From the NCBI GenBank assembly GCA_030018495.1, contig JASEFS010000010.1, positions 40,208 through 104,207 of the forward strand: a stretch of 64,000 nt of DNA, written 5' to 3'. Below, one piece after another: positions 8,677 to 16,515 of the stretch. A program made the position numbers and the translations under genes. Within the stretch, counting starts at the first letter, position 1. Every line of letters starts with the position of its first letter. Below the pieces are notes generated by a model. It had not been told where the DNA came from. It did not search any database and was given only the letters and a program-made list of their open reading frames with translations. The stretch is from Deltaproteobacteria bacterium (GTDB taxonomy: Bacteria; Desulfobacterota; Desulfobaccia; Desulfobaccales; 0-14-0-80-60-11).

Positions 8677-9154
8677 TTTTCTGATTAAAATTTAAGCAAG
8701 GCTTGTGCCGAATGGCGCATTAAGCAGAAATTCCTTTAAATATAATTACTTATGCACGGGGAGAATTTTCTGCTGGCAGGTCCAGAGCTGGGACAACCTT
8801 GGCGAGGATTGGCTTATAGATAAATTAACTAGTAGAATTCAGGCGTAATTTTGACAATGGGTAAAAATGCCGCATTGATACCTTTTTACCCCAAGCAGGA
8901 AAGGTTATACACAAACTATAAAAAAATCTAGCACCCAAAGCAGAAAATTTTTATCGGATCGGCCCATGCCAAAGAGGCTGGATCATGCAAAAGTTTTTTA
9001 TCAGGGTTTTCTTGGCCGCAAGTTGGGGGGGGCAGGCAAACAAAAAGGAGGTTCCCAAGCCCGGGGCTTGGGAACCGGATATAAAAGTTCGTGAGGTTTC
9101 TTTCTGACCGGCTTTCCAAAGAGCCGAAGATCAATAGACCTTGAGTTTGACGGC
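8677..9154. other. Intergenic region with an inverted repeat and a terminator, no gene seen
   Basis: I see no coding sequence in these 478 bases. They hold a perfect 9-bp inverted repeat, GGGTAAAAA at 8859-8867 and TTTTTACCC at 8883-8891, upstream of the minus-strand metF/hdrA operon where an operator or promoter would be expected. The terminator-like palindrome at 9050-9076 lies near the other end. Confidence 0.6.
9041..9076 (-). terminator. Palindrome acting as probable terminator of the HtrA-like gene
   Basis: GGTTCCCAAGC (9050-9060) and GCTTGGGAACC (9066-9076) form an 11-bp perfect stem with a 5-base loop. Read on the minus strand it is followed by TCCTTTTTGTTTG, a plausible U-tract, 79 bases after the protease stop. 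The same palindrome core recurs at 59302-59452, so this is also a member of a dispersed repeat family. Confidence 0.6.
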
Positions 9155-9946
9155 TTACTGCCTCCTGAACCAGGGGGAGATGATGCGTTTGGCCAGATTG
9201 ATGGGAATGGCGAAGCCGATGCCCTGGGCGCTGGAGACGATCATGGAGTTGATGCCGATGACCCGGCCGTCCAAATCGCACAGGGGCCCGCCGCTGTTGC
9301 CGGGGTTGATGGAGGCGTCCGTTTGGATGAAGTCGCCCACGGTGCCCTTGCCCACGCCCCGGCGGCCGGTGGCGCTGATCACCCCCACGGTGACGGTCTG
9401 CTCCAGTCCGAAGGGGCTGCCGATGGCAATGGCCCACTGCCCCACCCGGATGCGGGAGGAGTCGCCCAAAACCGCGGGCCGCAAATTCGGCGCGGGGGCG
9501 TGGATCAGGGCGATGTCAAACCGCTCGCTGCTGCCCACAACTTGGCCGGTCACCTGCCGGCCGTCGTCAAAGCTCACCTGGATTTGCTGGGCCCCGGCCA
9601 CCACATGGGAGTTGGTGAGGATGTGGCCGTAAGGGTCGATGATTATACCGGAGCCCTGGCCTACCTGGCGCTGACGGATGGTAGGCGCACCACCGAAATC
9701 CCGAAAGACCCCTTCAAAGGGCGTGCCCTCAAAAAAGTCATTCGGCAATCCGGGCAGCCGGCGGGTCACCACCCGAACGGCTTTTAAGCTCACCACCGAG
9801 GGTTTGACCCGCTCCACCACCCGGATGAAGTCCTCCTGAAGCCCCATGGCGGTGACGCCTTGGGCCTGTTTGGCAGGCCATACCGCCATCAGGCCGGCAG
9901 ACAGCAATATCACAAGAAGACAAACAAACCAAAAGCGTGATTTCAT
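9155..9946 (-). CDS. HtrA/DegP-like serine protease without a PDZ domain
   Basis: This exported trypsin-like protease has an N-terminal signal or anchor (MKSRFWFVCLLVILLSAGLMAV). The catalytic triad is visible as His in LTNSHVV, Asp in ERFDIALI and Ser in GNSGGPL. HtrA family members normally carry one or two PDZ domains after the protease; here the protein stops at about 263 residues, right after the protease fold (...RIISPWFRRQ). I start at ATG 9946, six bases after AGGAGG; the ATG at 9952 abuts the RBS. It likely works in the periplasm in protein quality control. Without PDZ, substrate recruitment and allosteric control must differ from DegP. Confidence 0.88.
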   Translation of the reverse strand: MKSRFWFVCLLVILLSAGLMAVWPAKQAQGVTAMGLQEDFIRVVERVKPSVVSLKAVRVVTRRLPGLPNDFFEGTPFEGVFRDFGGAPTIRQRQVGQGSGIIIDPYGHILTNSHVVAGAQQIQVSFDDGRQVTGQVVGSSERFDIALIHAPAPNLRPAVLGDSSRIRVGQWAIAIGSPFGLEQTVTVGVISATGRRGVGKGTVGDFIQTDASINPGNSGGPLCDLDGRVIGINSMIVSSAQGIGFAIPINLAKRIISPWFRRQ

Positions 9947-10019
9947 CAGCATCCTCCTGTGTCTTTCCTTTCATTCAAGTCTGTTCACAAAATGTGCGGA
10001 ATCTGATATTCGGCAATAG

Positions 10020-10415
10020 TCAGATAAGAAGCAGCATTTCCTCCGCGGGCGGCGGCCCGATAACCTCCAGAACCTCAGCCGGGACCATACTTGACGCCAG
10101 GGCCAGAAAGGGCTTCCCCTGAGGGAATTCCTCTCCGCCGGGCTGACCCAGGTCCCTGACCCCGGCATCGCCGCCTATGGCCAGACAGACCGCTGGTGCG
10201 CCGGGCTCATGGCGGGTCCAGAATACCCGGAGTTCAGCCGGCCGGCCGCCACCGGAACTGCTCCAGCCCACGAGCGTCCGCAACTCCCCGTCGGGATATT
10301 CCAGTTCCAGGGAAAGGCCCCGCCACATGGGGGATATTACTATCAACTGCTGACGCGCCATGCCCTCAGGCACATTCTCGCTGGGGATGACTTCATATTC
10401 GATAATATACTGCAT
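10020..10415 (-). CDS. Hypothetical protein
   Basis: I do not recognise this protein. From the ATG at 10415 it is 131 residues, MQYIIEYEVIPSENVPEG..., with no signal peptide, membrane segment or cysteine motif. Several beta-like stretches (QQLIVISPMW, SLELEYPDGEL, ELRVFWTRH) suggest a small all-beta or alpha-beta fold. The frame stays open upstream to 10547, but that extra part is basic and unconvincing. No clear RBS precedes 10415. It lies between the HtrA-like gene and a repeat-filled gap, on the same strand as both neighbours. Confidence 0.45.
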   Translation of the reverse strand: MQYIIEYEVIPSENVPEGMARQQLIVISPMWRGLSLELEYPDGELRTLVGWSSSGGGRPAELRVFWTRHEPGAPAVCLAIGGDAGVRDLGQPGGEEFPQGKPFLALASSMVPAEVLEVIGPPPAEEMLLLI

Positions 10416-10544
10416 GGTGAATTTTGCCGGTAAACTCTTAAAGATGTTTAACAGCAGAGGACCGAATTTGTTTTTGGGAGGGCGCCGATGGGCATAAATC
10501 CCTGCTCCTCCCCAACTTCCCAAACCCTTACAGGTAATCGGGAT

Positions 10545-10582
10545 CACAGGCTTCCAGCCTGTGCACAGGCAAGATGCCTGTG
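10545..10582. repeat. Two adjacent CACAGGC palindromes
   Basis: CACAGGC-TTCCA-GCCTGTG (10545-10563) is directly followed by CACAGGC-AAGAT-GCCTGTG (10564-10582). Both are perfect 7-bp inverted repeats with 5-base loops. Related copies are at 18241, 29767 and 29907, so this is a dispersed palindrome family, here in a non-coding gap. Confidence 0.7.
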
Positions 10583-10618
10583 CTCCCGTATCGCCGGGTT
10601 GGACGAATGGGTGGGAGC

Positions 10619-10660
10619 TTGGGGGCCTGCGGTCCTCGGCTCTCCCTTCGAGTTAAACTA
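10619..10660. repeat. Dispersed G/C-rich repeat, copy 1
   Basis: The stretch GGGGGCCTGCGGTCCTCGG followed by CTCTCCCTTCGAGTTAA matches, with a handful of substitutions, a stretch at about 16443-16480 (GGGGGCCTGTGGTCTTCCG, then CCCTCCCCTCGATTTAA). Both lie in short non-coding gaps of the minus-strand LPS region. Confidence 0.5.
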
Positions 10661-10763
10661 CTTTCAATCTACGAGAAAAATATCATGGGGCACACTGCGC
10701 CCTTGGATGCTAAATATTTTAACAAAATTTTTGGCGAATGCCTTTCTACCCGTCGAACCATTA

Positions 10764-11714
10764 TCACTGGCAATCCAGAAGCACTCGCAACACCCCCGGT
10801 TGTCGGGCGAATTCTATGGCCTCGACCCCTTGCGCCAGGGGAAAACTTCGGGCGATCAAGGGGCGGGGGTCAACCCAGCCCCGGGCCAGGAGGCGCAGCG
10901 CCGCAGGAAACGGCCCGCAGCGGCTGCCCATCAGGCGTACTTCCGGGACTACCAGGGCGGCGGTATCGAGAGCAACCTGGCCTTTGTAGGTGCTCTTCAA
11001 GACTACCGTCCCCTGTGGCCGCACCCGTTCCAGAGCCAGGGTTAAACCGCTCGGAGAGCCGCTGGCTTCAACGATGACGTCGTAATCCCCTCCCGGCAGC
11101 TCCCTTTCCAAAAAGCCGCTTGCCCCATAGGCTTCGGCCAGGCGCAAGTGCTCCGGGTAGTGACCGGCGAGGTGCACCTCGGACCCTTGAAGAGCCAATA
11201 CGGAGCAGCACAACAGGCCCAGGACGCCGTCGCCCACCACCAGAATCCGACTTTGGGTCAGATGGGGAACCGCGTCCGTTACCGCCAGGGCCGCGGCCAG
11301 GGGCTCGGTGAATACCGCGGCCTCAGCCGCAATATTATCGGGCACTTGATGCAGGTTGGCCGCCGGCAGCGTCAGGTATTCGGCAAAGGTGCCGTTCCGG
11401 TCCCTGAGCCCCGGTACCCGGCGACCCCGGCAATAACGGGACAATCCCCTAAGGCACAGGTCGCAGGCGCCGCAGGCGATGTTGATCTCTCCCACCACGC
11501 GGCGGCCCAGCCAGGGGGAGTCCTCTGGGCCTGCCACCAGGCCCACAAATTCATGGCCGGGAATGCCCCGGAATGCCCGGTAGCCCCGTATGACCTCCAG
11601 GTCGGTGCGGCACACCCCGGCCAGCAGCACCCGGATGAGCACCTCGTCGGACTTGAGCTCCGGGAGCGGCAAATCCCTTAACCGGAGGTCGCCGTCGTAA
11701 TAAAGGGCCTGCAT
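10764..11714 (-). CDS. Zinc-dependent medium-chain alcohol dehydrogenase-like protein
   Basis: This 316-residue MDR-family oxidoreductase has the catalytic zinc ligands Cys in GVCRTD and His-Glu in PGHEFVG, a structural-zinc loop of four cysteines (CGACDLCLRGLSRYC), and a Rossmann NAD(P) motif at VVGDGVLGLL. The family oxidises alcohols or polyols with NAD(P)+; the substrate cannot be told. It is a little shorter than the usual 340-350 residues. It sits at the 3' end of the LPS block, 65 bases downstream of a glycosyltransferase, so a sugar or polyol substrate is possible, but that is only inference from position. Confidence 0.85.
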   Translation of the reverse strand: MQALYYDGDLRLRDLPLPELKSDEVLIRVLLAGVCRTDLEVIRGYRAFRGIPGHEFVGLVAGPEDSPWLGRRVVGEINIACGACDLCLRGLSRYCRGRRVPGLRDRNGTFAEYLTLPAANLHQVPDNIAAEAAVFTEPLAAALAVTDAVPHLTQSRILVVGDGVLGLLCCSVLALQGSEVHLAGHYPEHLRLAEAYGASGFLERELPGGDYDVIVEASGSPSGLTLALERVRPQGTVVLKSTYKGQVALDTAALVVPEVRLMGSRCGPFPAALRLLARGWVDPRPLIARSFPLAQGVEAIEFARQPGVLRVLLDCQ

Positions 11715-11778
11715 AGAAAAGAGATTTTAAAAGCGAGGAATGCTAAAGTCATTCTGATTGACTGCAAAAATTCGATAT

Positions 11779-12927
11779 TCAGGTCTGCACCAGCAGCGCG
11801 GCTTCTTCCAGGGCCGCCACGGTCCGGGAAGTTGTCGTTTCCCAGCTCAGGTGCGCCACGGCTTCGCTGGCCGCCTGCCGCACCTTACGATCACCGTCCT
11901 GCTCCAGAAAGAACTTAAGAGCCGCTGCCAAACCCTGAATATCATCCGGCCTGGACAACACCGCGCCATTCTGCTCCGGCCGAATAAATTCCGAGGCCCC
12001 GTTGGCGCTGGTAGTCACCACCGGCAGGCCCGAGGCCAGGGCCTCCAGCACCGCGTTGCTGCAAGGGTCGTACAGGGTGGGCAGGGCCAGCACGCCGGCC
12101 GCCTGGTAAAAAGGCGCCACTTCTTCTTTCGGACCCCAAAACGTAATCTGGTCCGCCACGCCGAGCCTGGCCGCGAGCTTCAGGTACGGGCCGCTCCTGC
12201 CCTTGCCCACCACCCAGAGGCGCACGGTGTCATCCTTTAGACTGCCCAGGGCCTCAATAAGATAAGCCAGACCTTTGCGCGCGAAGCCGGAGCCCACAAA
12301 CAAAATGATTTTGCCGCCTTCGGGCCCTCCCAGGCGCCGGGCTGTGTTGCGCCGCTCGCTTTCCGAAAGAGGCTTGAATCTTTCCCGGTCCAGGCCGTTG
12401 TAAATCAGGCGGATTCGGTTCGTGTCAAAGCCGTAATGGCGCACGACTTCCTCCCTGACCTGGCGGGAATTGGCGATTACCAGCTTAAGATCCGGCTCGG
12501 CGAACAGCCGCCCCTCCAGCCGCAGCATGGTCTGATGAAAGGGGCTGAGCTGCTGGGCCAAGCGCGCCGGGCCGGATATATGGGGAGAGCGGCGGGCCAG
12601 CCATTCCCGGTGGCAGCCGTCCCCGCAGCGGTACACATGCTGGAAAAAAGTGCGCTCCAGACTGAAGACCAACTGTACATCGAGTTCTTGCAGCAGGCGA
12701 CGGGCATTGATGGCAAACGACAGGAGCCGGGCGGTTTTTTTGCCCCACACCGGCACTCGCGCCTGCCGCACTCCGGGGCCTGAAATTCCACTGACTTCCA
12801 GGGGGTCGTCCGTGGAGCACAACACCACGTCGTGCCCGGCCGCGGCCAAGCCTCGGACCAGATGTCTCAGCGTGGTTTCTGCTCCGCCGAAGCCGCTCAC
12901 CCGCTGCCTCAAGATGGCGATTTTCAT
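11779..12927 (-). CDS. Glycosyltransferase family 4, WaaG-like LPS core transferase
   Basis: This GT4 enzyme of 382 residues has a GT-B fold. The N-terminal MKIAILRQRVSGFGGAET resembles WaaG. FVGSGFARKGLAYLIEAL opens the C-terminal nucleotide-sugar domain, and the retaining-GT E-x7-E motif lies in the segment from ALPTLYDPCSNAVLEAL to ALASGLPVVT. WaaG adds glucose to heptose II of the LPS core; this copy may act at the same step, since it sits among heptosyltransferase genes. The exact sugar donor is not known. The RBS at 12927 is weak. Confidence 0.85.
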   Translation of the reverse strand: MKIAILRQRVSGFGGAETTLRHLVRGLAAAGHDVVLCSTDDPLEVSGISGPGVRQARVPVWGKKTARLLSFAINARRLLQELDVQLVFSLERTFFQHVYRCGDGCHREWLARRSPHISGPARLAQQLSPFHQTMLRLEGRLFAEPDLKLVIANSRQVREEVVRHYGFDTNRIRLIYNGLDRERFKPLSESERRNTARRLGGPEGGKIILFVGSGFARKGLAYLIEALGSLKDDTVRLWVVGKGRSGPYLKLAARLGVADQITFWGPKEEVAPFYQAAGVLALPTLYDPCSNAVLEALASGLPVVTTSANGASEFIRPEQNGAVLSRPDDIQGLAAALKFFLEQDGDRKVRQAASEAVAHLSWETTTSRTVAALEEAALLVQT

Positions 12928-12954
12928 GAAATTAGGAATACTGCGGGAGCCGCC

Positions 12955-13452
12955 TCACCGGGATGCGGCCATTAATTCCGCAAAACCCGCTTTTTCGAAG
13001 GCCTCCGCCTTGTCGTTCCGGGGAACTGAAGCCGGCCCCTGGGTGACCCTTTGCGCCGGGGAAGTATCCTGCTTCACCCGCTCCACCTGCATTTCCCAAA
13101 GCGCCATGGCCTCGCTGAAATCCATGGGGTCCTTGATGAGGCGCATCGTCCCCTGGATGCCGACCACCACATCGTTGGCCTGGATGACCTCCAGGCTCAC
13201 CCGGCCGTCCCTTTTCAGGTTGGCGCTGGTGGCGCTGTTTCTGAGCAGCGCGGCCAGAAGAGTCTTTTCGTCTTTGGCATAGATAAGGGAGATGGGGCAG
13301 GTGTTGGGCGCCCCGGCCTCGCCCACGGTCGCGGCCACCGCGATGATCCGGTTGGGATTGTCATTAAAAAGGCGCACCAGGTCCAGGATTTGCTCCTCAC
13401 CGGGTTTGCGGGCCACGTTCACTACGAGTCTGTCTCCTAAAGTTCGAGCCAT
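12955..13452 (-). CDS. PPOX-class (FMN-binding split barrel) protein
   Basis: This 165-residue protein belongs to the pyridoxamine-5'-phosphate oxidase-like split-barrel family. Visible parts are the beta strand pattern IIAVAATVGEAGAPNTCPISLIYAKDE, the hydrophobic LLAALLRNSATSANL helix and the VSLEVIQANDVVVGIQG strand. It has a good RBS (GAGGAGCGAAAC) and lies 11 bases after the heptosyltransferase stop. Members bind FMN, F420 or haem and do varied redox steps. Its place inside an LPS gene cluster does not explain its job; it may simply ride in the operon. Confidence 0.75.
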   Translation of the reverse strand: MARTLGDRLVVNVARKPGEEQILDLVRLFNDNPNRIIAVAATVGEAGAPNTCPISLIYAKDEKTLLAALLRNSATSANLKRDGRVSLEVIQANDVVVGIQGTMRLIKDPMDFSEAMALWEMQVERVKQDTSPAQRVTQGPASVPRNDKAEAFEKAGFAELMAASR

Positions 13453-13462
13453 GTTTCGCTCC

Positions 13463-14512
13463 TCACTTTAACTGATTGGCCGCCGCCCACTCCGACAGGC
13501 GCTGGAGCACTTCCTCGGGGCTGAGCTCCACCAAGCAGCGGCTCACTTTGCTGCCTTGACAACCGTCTCTGCCGCAGGGGACGCATTCCCAATCTTTAGT
13601 GATCACCAGGTGTCCCGTCCCCCAGGGCCCCCAATTAAAGACCCCGCTGGGTCCGAATAAAACCGCCGCCGGGGTGTCCACCGCGGCAGCCAGGTGCATG
13701 GGGGCGCTGTCCATGCCGAAAAAGAAGCGGGCTTTGGCGATCAGAGCGCCGAGTTCCTTGAGGGTCAGCTCTCCGGCCAGGTTCAAGGGCTGAGTGCGGC
13801 ATTCCGCCAGGATTTCCCGCAGGAGCTCGCCCTCATGCTCCGCCCGGGAGCCGGTGAGCACCACCGGCAGATGCCAGTCACTCATAAGGGATTCAACTAC
13901 CCGGGCATAGCCTTGAGGAGTCCAGCATTTGAAGCGCCAGCCGGCCCCGGGGTGCATGACTGCATAGTTCTGCGGGCTCAATCTCCGGTCCGCCAGCCAA
14001 GCCTGGATTTTGGCCTCGGCCTCGCGGTTCCAGAAAAACTGCAGCCTGGGGCTGCGGGGCGAAACGCCCAAGGCCCGCACGGCTTCCAGGTCATGTTCCA
14101 CCATGTGCAGCCTGGCCGGCGGCCGGGGCAAAAGTCGGGTAAACAGGCCGCAGCGCTGCCAGAAGGGTTGACGGGCGCGGGCGAAGCCGATCCGCTCCCC
14201 GGCGCCGCTTGCCCAGGCGAAAAACGCCCCCCGGTCGCCGCCGGACAGTTCCAGGGCCAAGTCGAAGCGCTGCCGCCGGAGTTCCCGGATCAACCGCCAG
14301 GACTCGCGCCAGGAACCCCGGCCACGCTCCGCTGCGTAAAGGCCGTCCAGCAAGGGATGGTCGGCCAGCATCTCTTCGGTGCCGCGCCGGACCAGATAGC
14401 TGACCCTCGCTTCGGGCCAGGCTTCCTTCAGGGCCGCCAGCACCGGGGTGCTTACCAGGACGTCGCCCGGCTGTTTGAGCTTGATGACCAGGATGCGGCT
14501 ATATTCCGCCAT
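13463..14512 (-). CDS. waaQ: Lipopolysaccharide heptosyltransferase, WaaQ-like (GT9)
   Basis: This 349-residue GT9 enzyme transfers heptose from ADP-heptose to the LPS inner core on the inner membrane's cytoplasmic face. Hallmarks are ILVIKLKQPGDVLVSTPVL at the N-terminus, VMHPGAGWRFKCW in the middle, and GMDSAPMHLAAAVDTPAAVLFGPS in the ADP-heptose site. The sequence is closest in style to the heptosyltransferase III group, so I use waaQ with caution. The RBS AGGAAGG precedes the ATG, and its first 14 bases overlap the end of lpxA. The C-terminal cysteines (CVPCGRDGC) are typical of the family. Confidence 0.87.
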   Translation of the reverse strand: MAEYSRILVIKLKQPGDVLVSTPVLAALKEAWPEARVSYLVRRGTEEMLADHPLLDGLYAAERGRGSWRESWRLIRELRRQRFDLALELSGGDRGAFFAWASGAGERIGFARARQPFWQRCGLFTRLLPRPPARLHMVEHDLEAVRALGVSPRSPRLQFFWNREAEAKIQAWLADRRLSPQNYAVMHPGAGWRFKCWTPQGYARVVESLMSDWHLPVVLTGSRAEHEGELLREILAECRTQPLNLAGELTLKELGALIAKARFFFGMDSAPMHLAAAVDTPAAVLFGPSGVFNWGPWGTGHLVITKDWECVPCGRDGCQGSKVSRCLVELSPEEVLQRLSEWAAANQLK

Positions 14513-15296
14513 CGCCTTCCTGCCGGGGACCTAAGGCCACGCCCCGCTGCGAGGCTTCGATGAACTCCAAAAGATGGACGACTTCAGGGGTTCGGGGCAC
14601 TTTGGCCTCCACTTTGGCAAGGCCTTTGGTGAGGTTGCTGCGCTTGAAGAAGAGCAGGCGGAAGGCTTCCTGCAGCGGCCGGATTTGTTCGGCGGTAAAC
14701 CCGGCCCGTTTCAGCCCCACCAGGTTGAGGCCCCGCACCGTATGATCGCCATCCATAATACAATAGGGAGGCACATCCCGGGAGGTGCGGGAGCCGCCCC
14801 GCATGAGCGCCAGGGTGCCGATGCGGCAGAACTGATGGATCACGCAGTTGCCGGAGATGTAGGCCCGGTCCGCCACCTCCACGTAGCCGCCCACCAGGGC
14901 GTTGTTCACCACGATGACGTGATCCCCCAACTGCGCGTTGTGGGCCAGGTGGCTCAGCGCCATAAGGAAGTTATGATTTCCCACCCTGGTGGCGCTTCCA
15001 GGCTTGGTGCCCCGGTGAATGGTGGCATACTCCCGGATGATGTTGTAATCACCGATAATGGTGTAGCTTTCCTCCCCCTTGAAGGCGTAATCCTGGGGTT
15101 CATGCCCGATGATGGCCCCGAAGCTGATGACGTTGCCCTCGCCGATGGTGGTGAAGGGACCGATATAGGCGTGGGCCAGGATGCGGGTGCCGGCCCCTAT
15201 TTTGCTCGGGCCGTCGATGATGACTCCCGGCCCCACCTCAACGTCTTCAGCCAGCTCAACCTCAGGGGCTATCCGGGCGCTGGGATCGATGCGCAT
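14499..15296 (-). CDS. lpxA: UDP-N-acetylglucosamine acyltransferase LpxA
   Basis: LpxA adds a 3-hydroxyacyl chain from ACP to UDP-GlcNAc, the first step of lipid A synthesis. The 265-residue protein has a left-handed beta-helix N-terminal part of hexapeptide repeats (IDPSARIAPEVELAEDVEVGPG...), the catalytic-histidine region NFLMALSHLAHNAQLGD, HQFCRIG and the C-terminal helical part (GLKRAGFTAEQIRPLQEAFRLLF), which is characteristic of LpxA rather than LpxD. The gene overlaps the upstream GT2 by 35 bases and waaQ by 14. lpxB, lpxC, lpxD and fabZ, often next to lpxA, are not in this window. Confidence 0.95.
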   Translation of the reverse strand: MRIDPSARIAPEVELAEDVEVGPGVIIDGPSKIGAGTRILAHAYIGPFTTIGEGNVISFGAIIGHEPQDYAFKGEESYTIIGDYNIIREYATIHRGTKPGSATRVGNHNFLMALSHLAHNAQLGDHVIVVNNALVGGYVEVADRAYISGNCVIHQFCRIGTLALMRGGSRTSRDVPPYCIMDGDHTVRGLNLVGLKRAGFTAEQIRPLQEAFRLLFFKRSNLTKGLAKVEAKVPRTPEVVHLLEFIEASQRGVALGPRQEGDGGI

Positions 15297-16044
15297 GAGA
15301 TTCCTCGTGCAGCAGTTGCCGCAGGTAATAATATTTTAAAAACGTGTACATGGCAAAAAGCACGGCCAGGGTGTAGCCGGTCAGCCCTTCCAGTATGCCG
15401 AGCTTGATAATATAGCGATTGACAAACGCGGCCGCGGGCCGCCACAGGAGTTCGCCGGCAAAAGGCCGCCGGCCGGCCTTGGCCAGCTCCCGGGCGGCCA
15501 GCCGGGCGTAACGGTCCATGCGGGTGACGTATTCGCTGACGCTGTTATAGGAGTAATGTTCAAGGGGGGTGTGCAATACCCCCACCGCGCCGTCCACCAG
15601 TACTTCTTCGTGCACTTCCCGCTCCCGGAAGCGGCCCCGGTCCCGCCGGAACAGCCGCAGGGTCAGGTCGGGATACCATCCTCCCCGGCGCACCCAGCGT
15701 CCCGCGAAGTAGTTCTTGCGGGGCACCCGGTAGCCCGCCAGGGGGCCGTTGCGGCGCACCACCTGCATGATTTCTTCTTGCAGGCCTGCCGGTATGCGTT
15801 CGTCCGTGTCCAGGCTGAAGACCCAGTCGCCGGCGGCCTGGTCCAAAGCATGGTTCTTGGTGGCGCCGAAGCCCCGCCAGTCAGTGATGAAAATGCGGTC
15901 CGTGAAGCCCCGGGCCAACTCCACCGTGCGGTCGGTGCTGCCCGTGTCCACCAGCACGATTTCGTCGGCGAACCTGGCGGACTCCAGGCAGGGGACGATA
16001 TTGGCTTCCTGATTCAAAGCAATGACGGTGATGGATAGTTTCAT
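15262..16044 (-). CDS. Glycosyltransferase family 2 (WaaE/KdtX-like)
   Basis: The 260-residue GT2 enzyme has a GT-A fold with LSITVIALNQEANIVPCLES at the start, the donor-binding EIVLVDTGSTDRTVELA, and the metal-binding FSLDTDERI in place of a DxD. Acceptor-side residues RLFRRDRGRF and EVHEEV are typical of the WaaE-like beta-1,4-glucosyltransferases that modify heptose I. A hydrophobic C-terminal segment near 220-240 may attach it to the membrane. The gene overlaps lpxA. No strong RBS is seen at 16044. Confidence 0.85.
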   Translation of the reverse strand: MKLSITVIALNQEANIVPCLESARFADEIVLVDTGSTDRTVELARGFTDRIFITDWRGFGATKNHALDQAAGDWVFSLDTDERIPAGLQEEIMQVVRRNGPLAGYRVPRKNYFAGRWVRRGGWYPDLTLRLFRRDRGRFREREVHEEVLVDGAVGVLHTPLEHYSYNSVSEYVTRMDRYARLAARELAKAGRRPFAGELLWRPAAAFVNRYIIKLGILEGLTGYTLAVLFAMYTFLKYYYLRQLLHEESHAHRSQRPDSP

Positions 16045-16160
16045 CAGGCAAATTTAAGGGCGTGGGCTGTTATGCCCTTTTTTTGGCGGGCGCGGCGGCC
16101 CGCCCCCACCGGCTTCTTTCAGTTTGCTGATAGTAGCAGATAAAAAGAATTCAGGTTTTT

Positions 16161-16195
16161 CTGGCCACTGGCCACTGGCCACTGACCACTGGCCA
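16161..16195. repeat. Heptamer tandem repeat, unit CTGGCCA x5
   Basis: Five consecutive 7-base units, four CTGGCCA and one CTGACCA, end one base before the stop codon of the Trm112-like gene. The unit differs from the other arrays, but the 7-base period is the same. Confidence 0.75.
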
Positions 16196-16366
16196 CTATT
16201 TCAAAGGCTTGGCCTCCTCAATGAGCATCACCGGGATATCGTCTCTGATCTCATAGAGAAGTTTGCAGTTGTCGCAAATCAAGCCGTCGCCCGCCTCGTT
16301 CAGGCGGACATCCCCCTTGCACTTGGGACAGGCCAGAATTTCCAGAAGCTCTTTACTTATTGCCAT
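16196..16366 (-). CDS. Trm112-like zinc-ribbon protein (UPF0434/YcaR family)
   Basis: This 56-residue gene is easily missed for its size. From the ATG at 16366, with GAGGG a few bases upstream, it reads MAISKELLEILACPKCKGDV, then ...GLICDNCKLLYEI and DDIPVMLIEEAKPL. The two CxxC pairs form a zinc ribbon, and the C-terminal IPVML segment is the family signature. Bacterial members are often found with LPS genes such as kdsB and lpxK, which matches the setting here. The molecular role in bacteria is not well defined. Confidence 0.9.
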   Translation of the reverse strand: MAISKELLEILACPKCKGDVRLNEAGDGLICDNCKLLYEIRDDIPVMLIEEAKPLK

Positions 16367-16400
16367 AATACCCTCGCTTACTGGTTGTATTCATAACCCA

Positions 16401-16480
16401 GGGCGGGATGCGCTTTGCTTTCCCGCCCTGCGGGGTTTAGGGCGGGGGCCTGTGGTCTTCCGCCCTCCCCTCGATTTAAG
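16401..16480. repeat. Hairpin and dispersed G/C-rich repeat, copy 2
   Basis: GGGCGGGA (16402-16409) pairs with TCCCGCCC about 11 bases on, and is followed at about 16443 by the second copy of the GGGGGCCTGYGGTC repeat also seen at 10619. The stretch fills the non-coding gap between the waaC stop and the Trm112-like gene. Any terminator function is unclear because no long T-tract follows. Confidence 0.5.
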
Positions 16481-16515
16481 AAGTTTGATGCTCCACAAAG
16501 CTCCTTCCCCTTTCC

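Noticed and set aside
16161..16195. CRISPR array
   Set aside because: Unit and period are 7 bases without spacers, so this is a simple tandem repeat.
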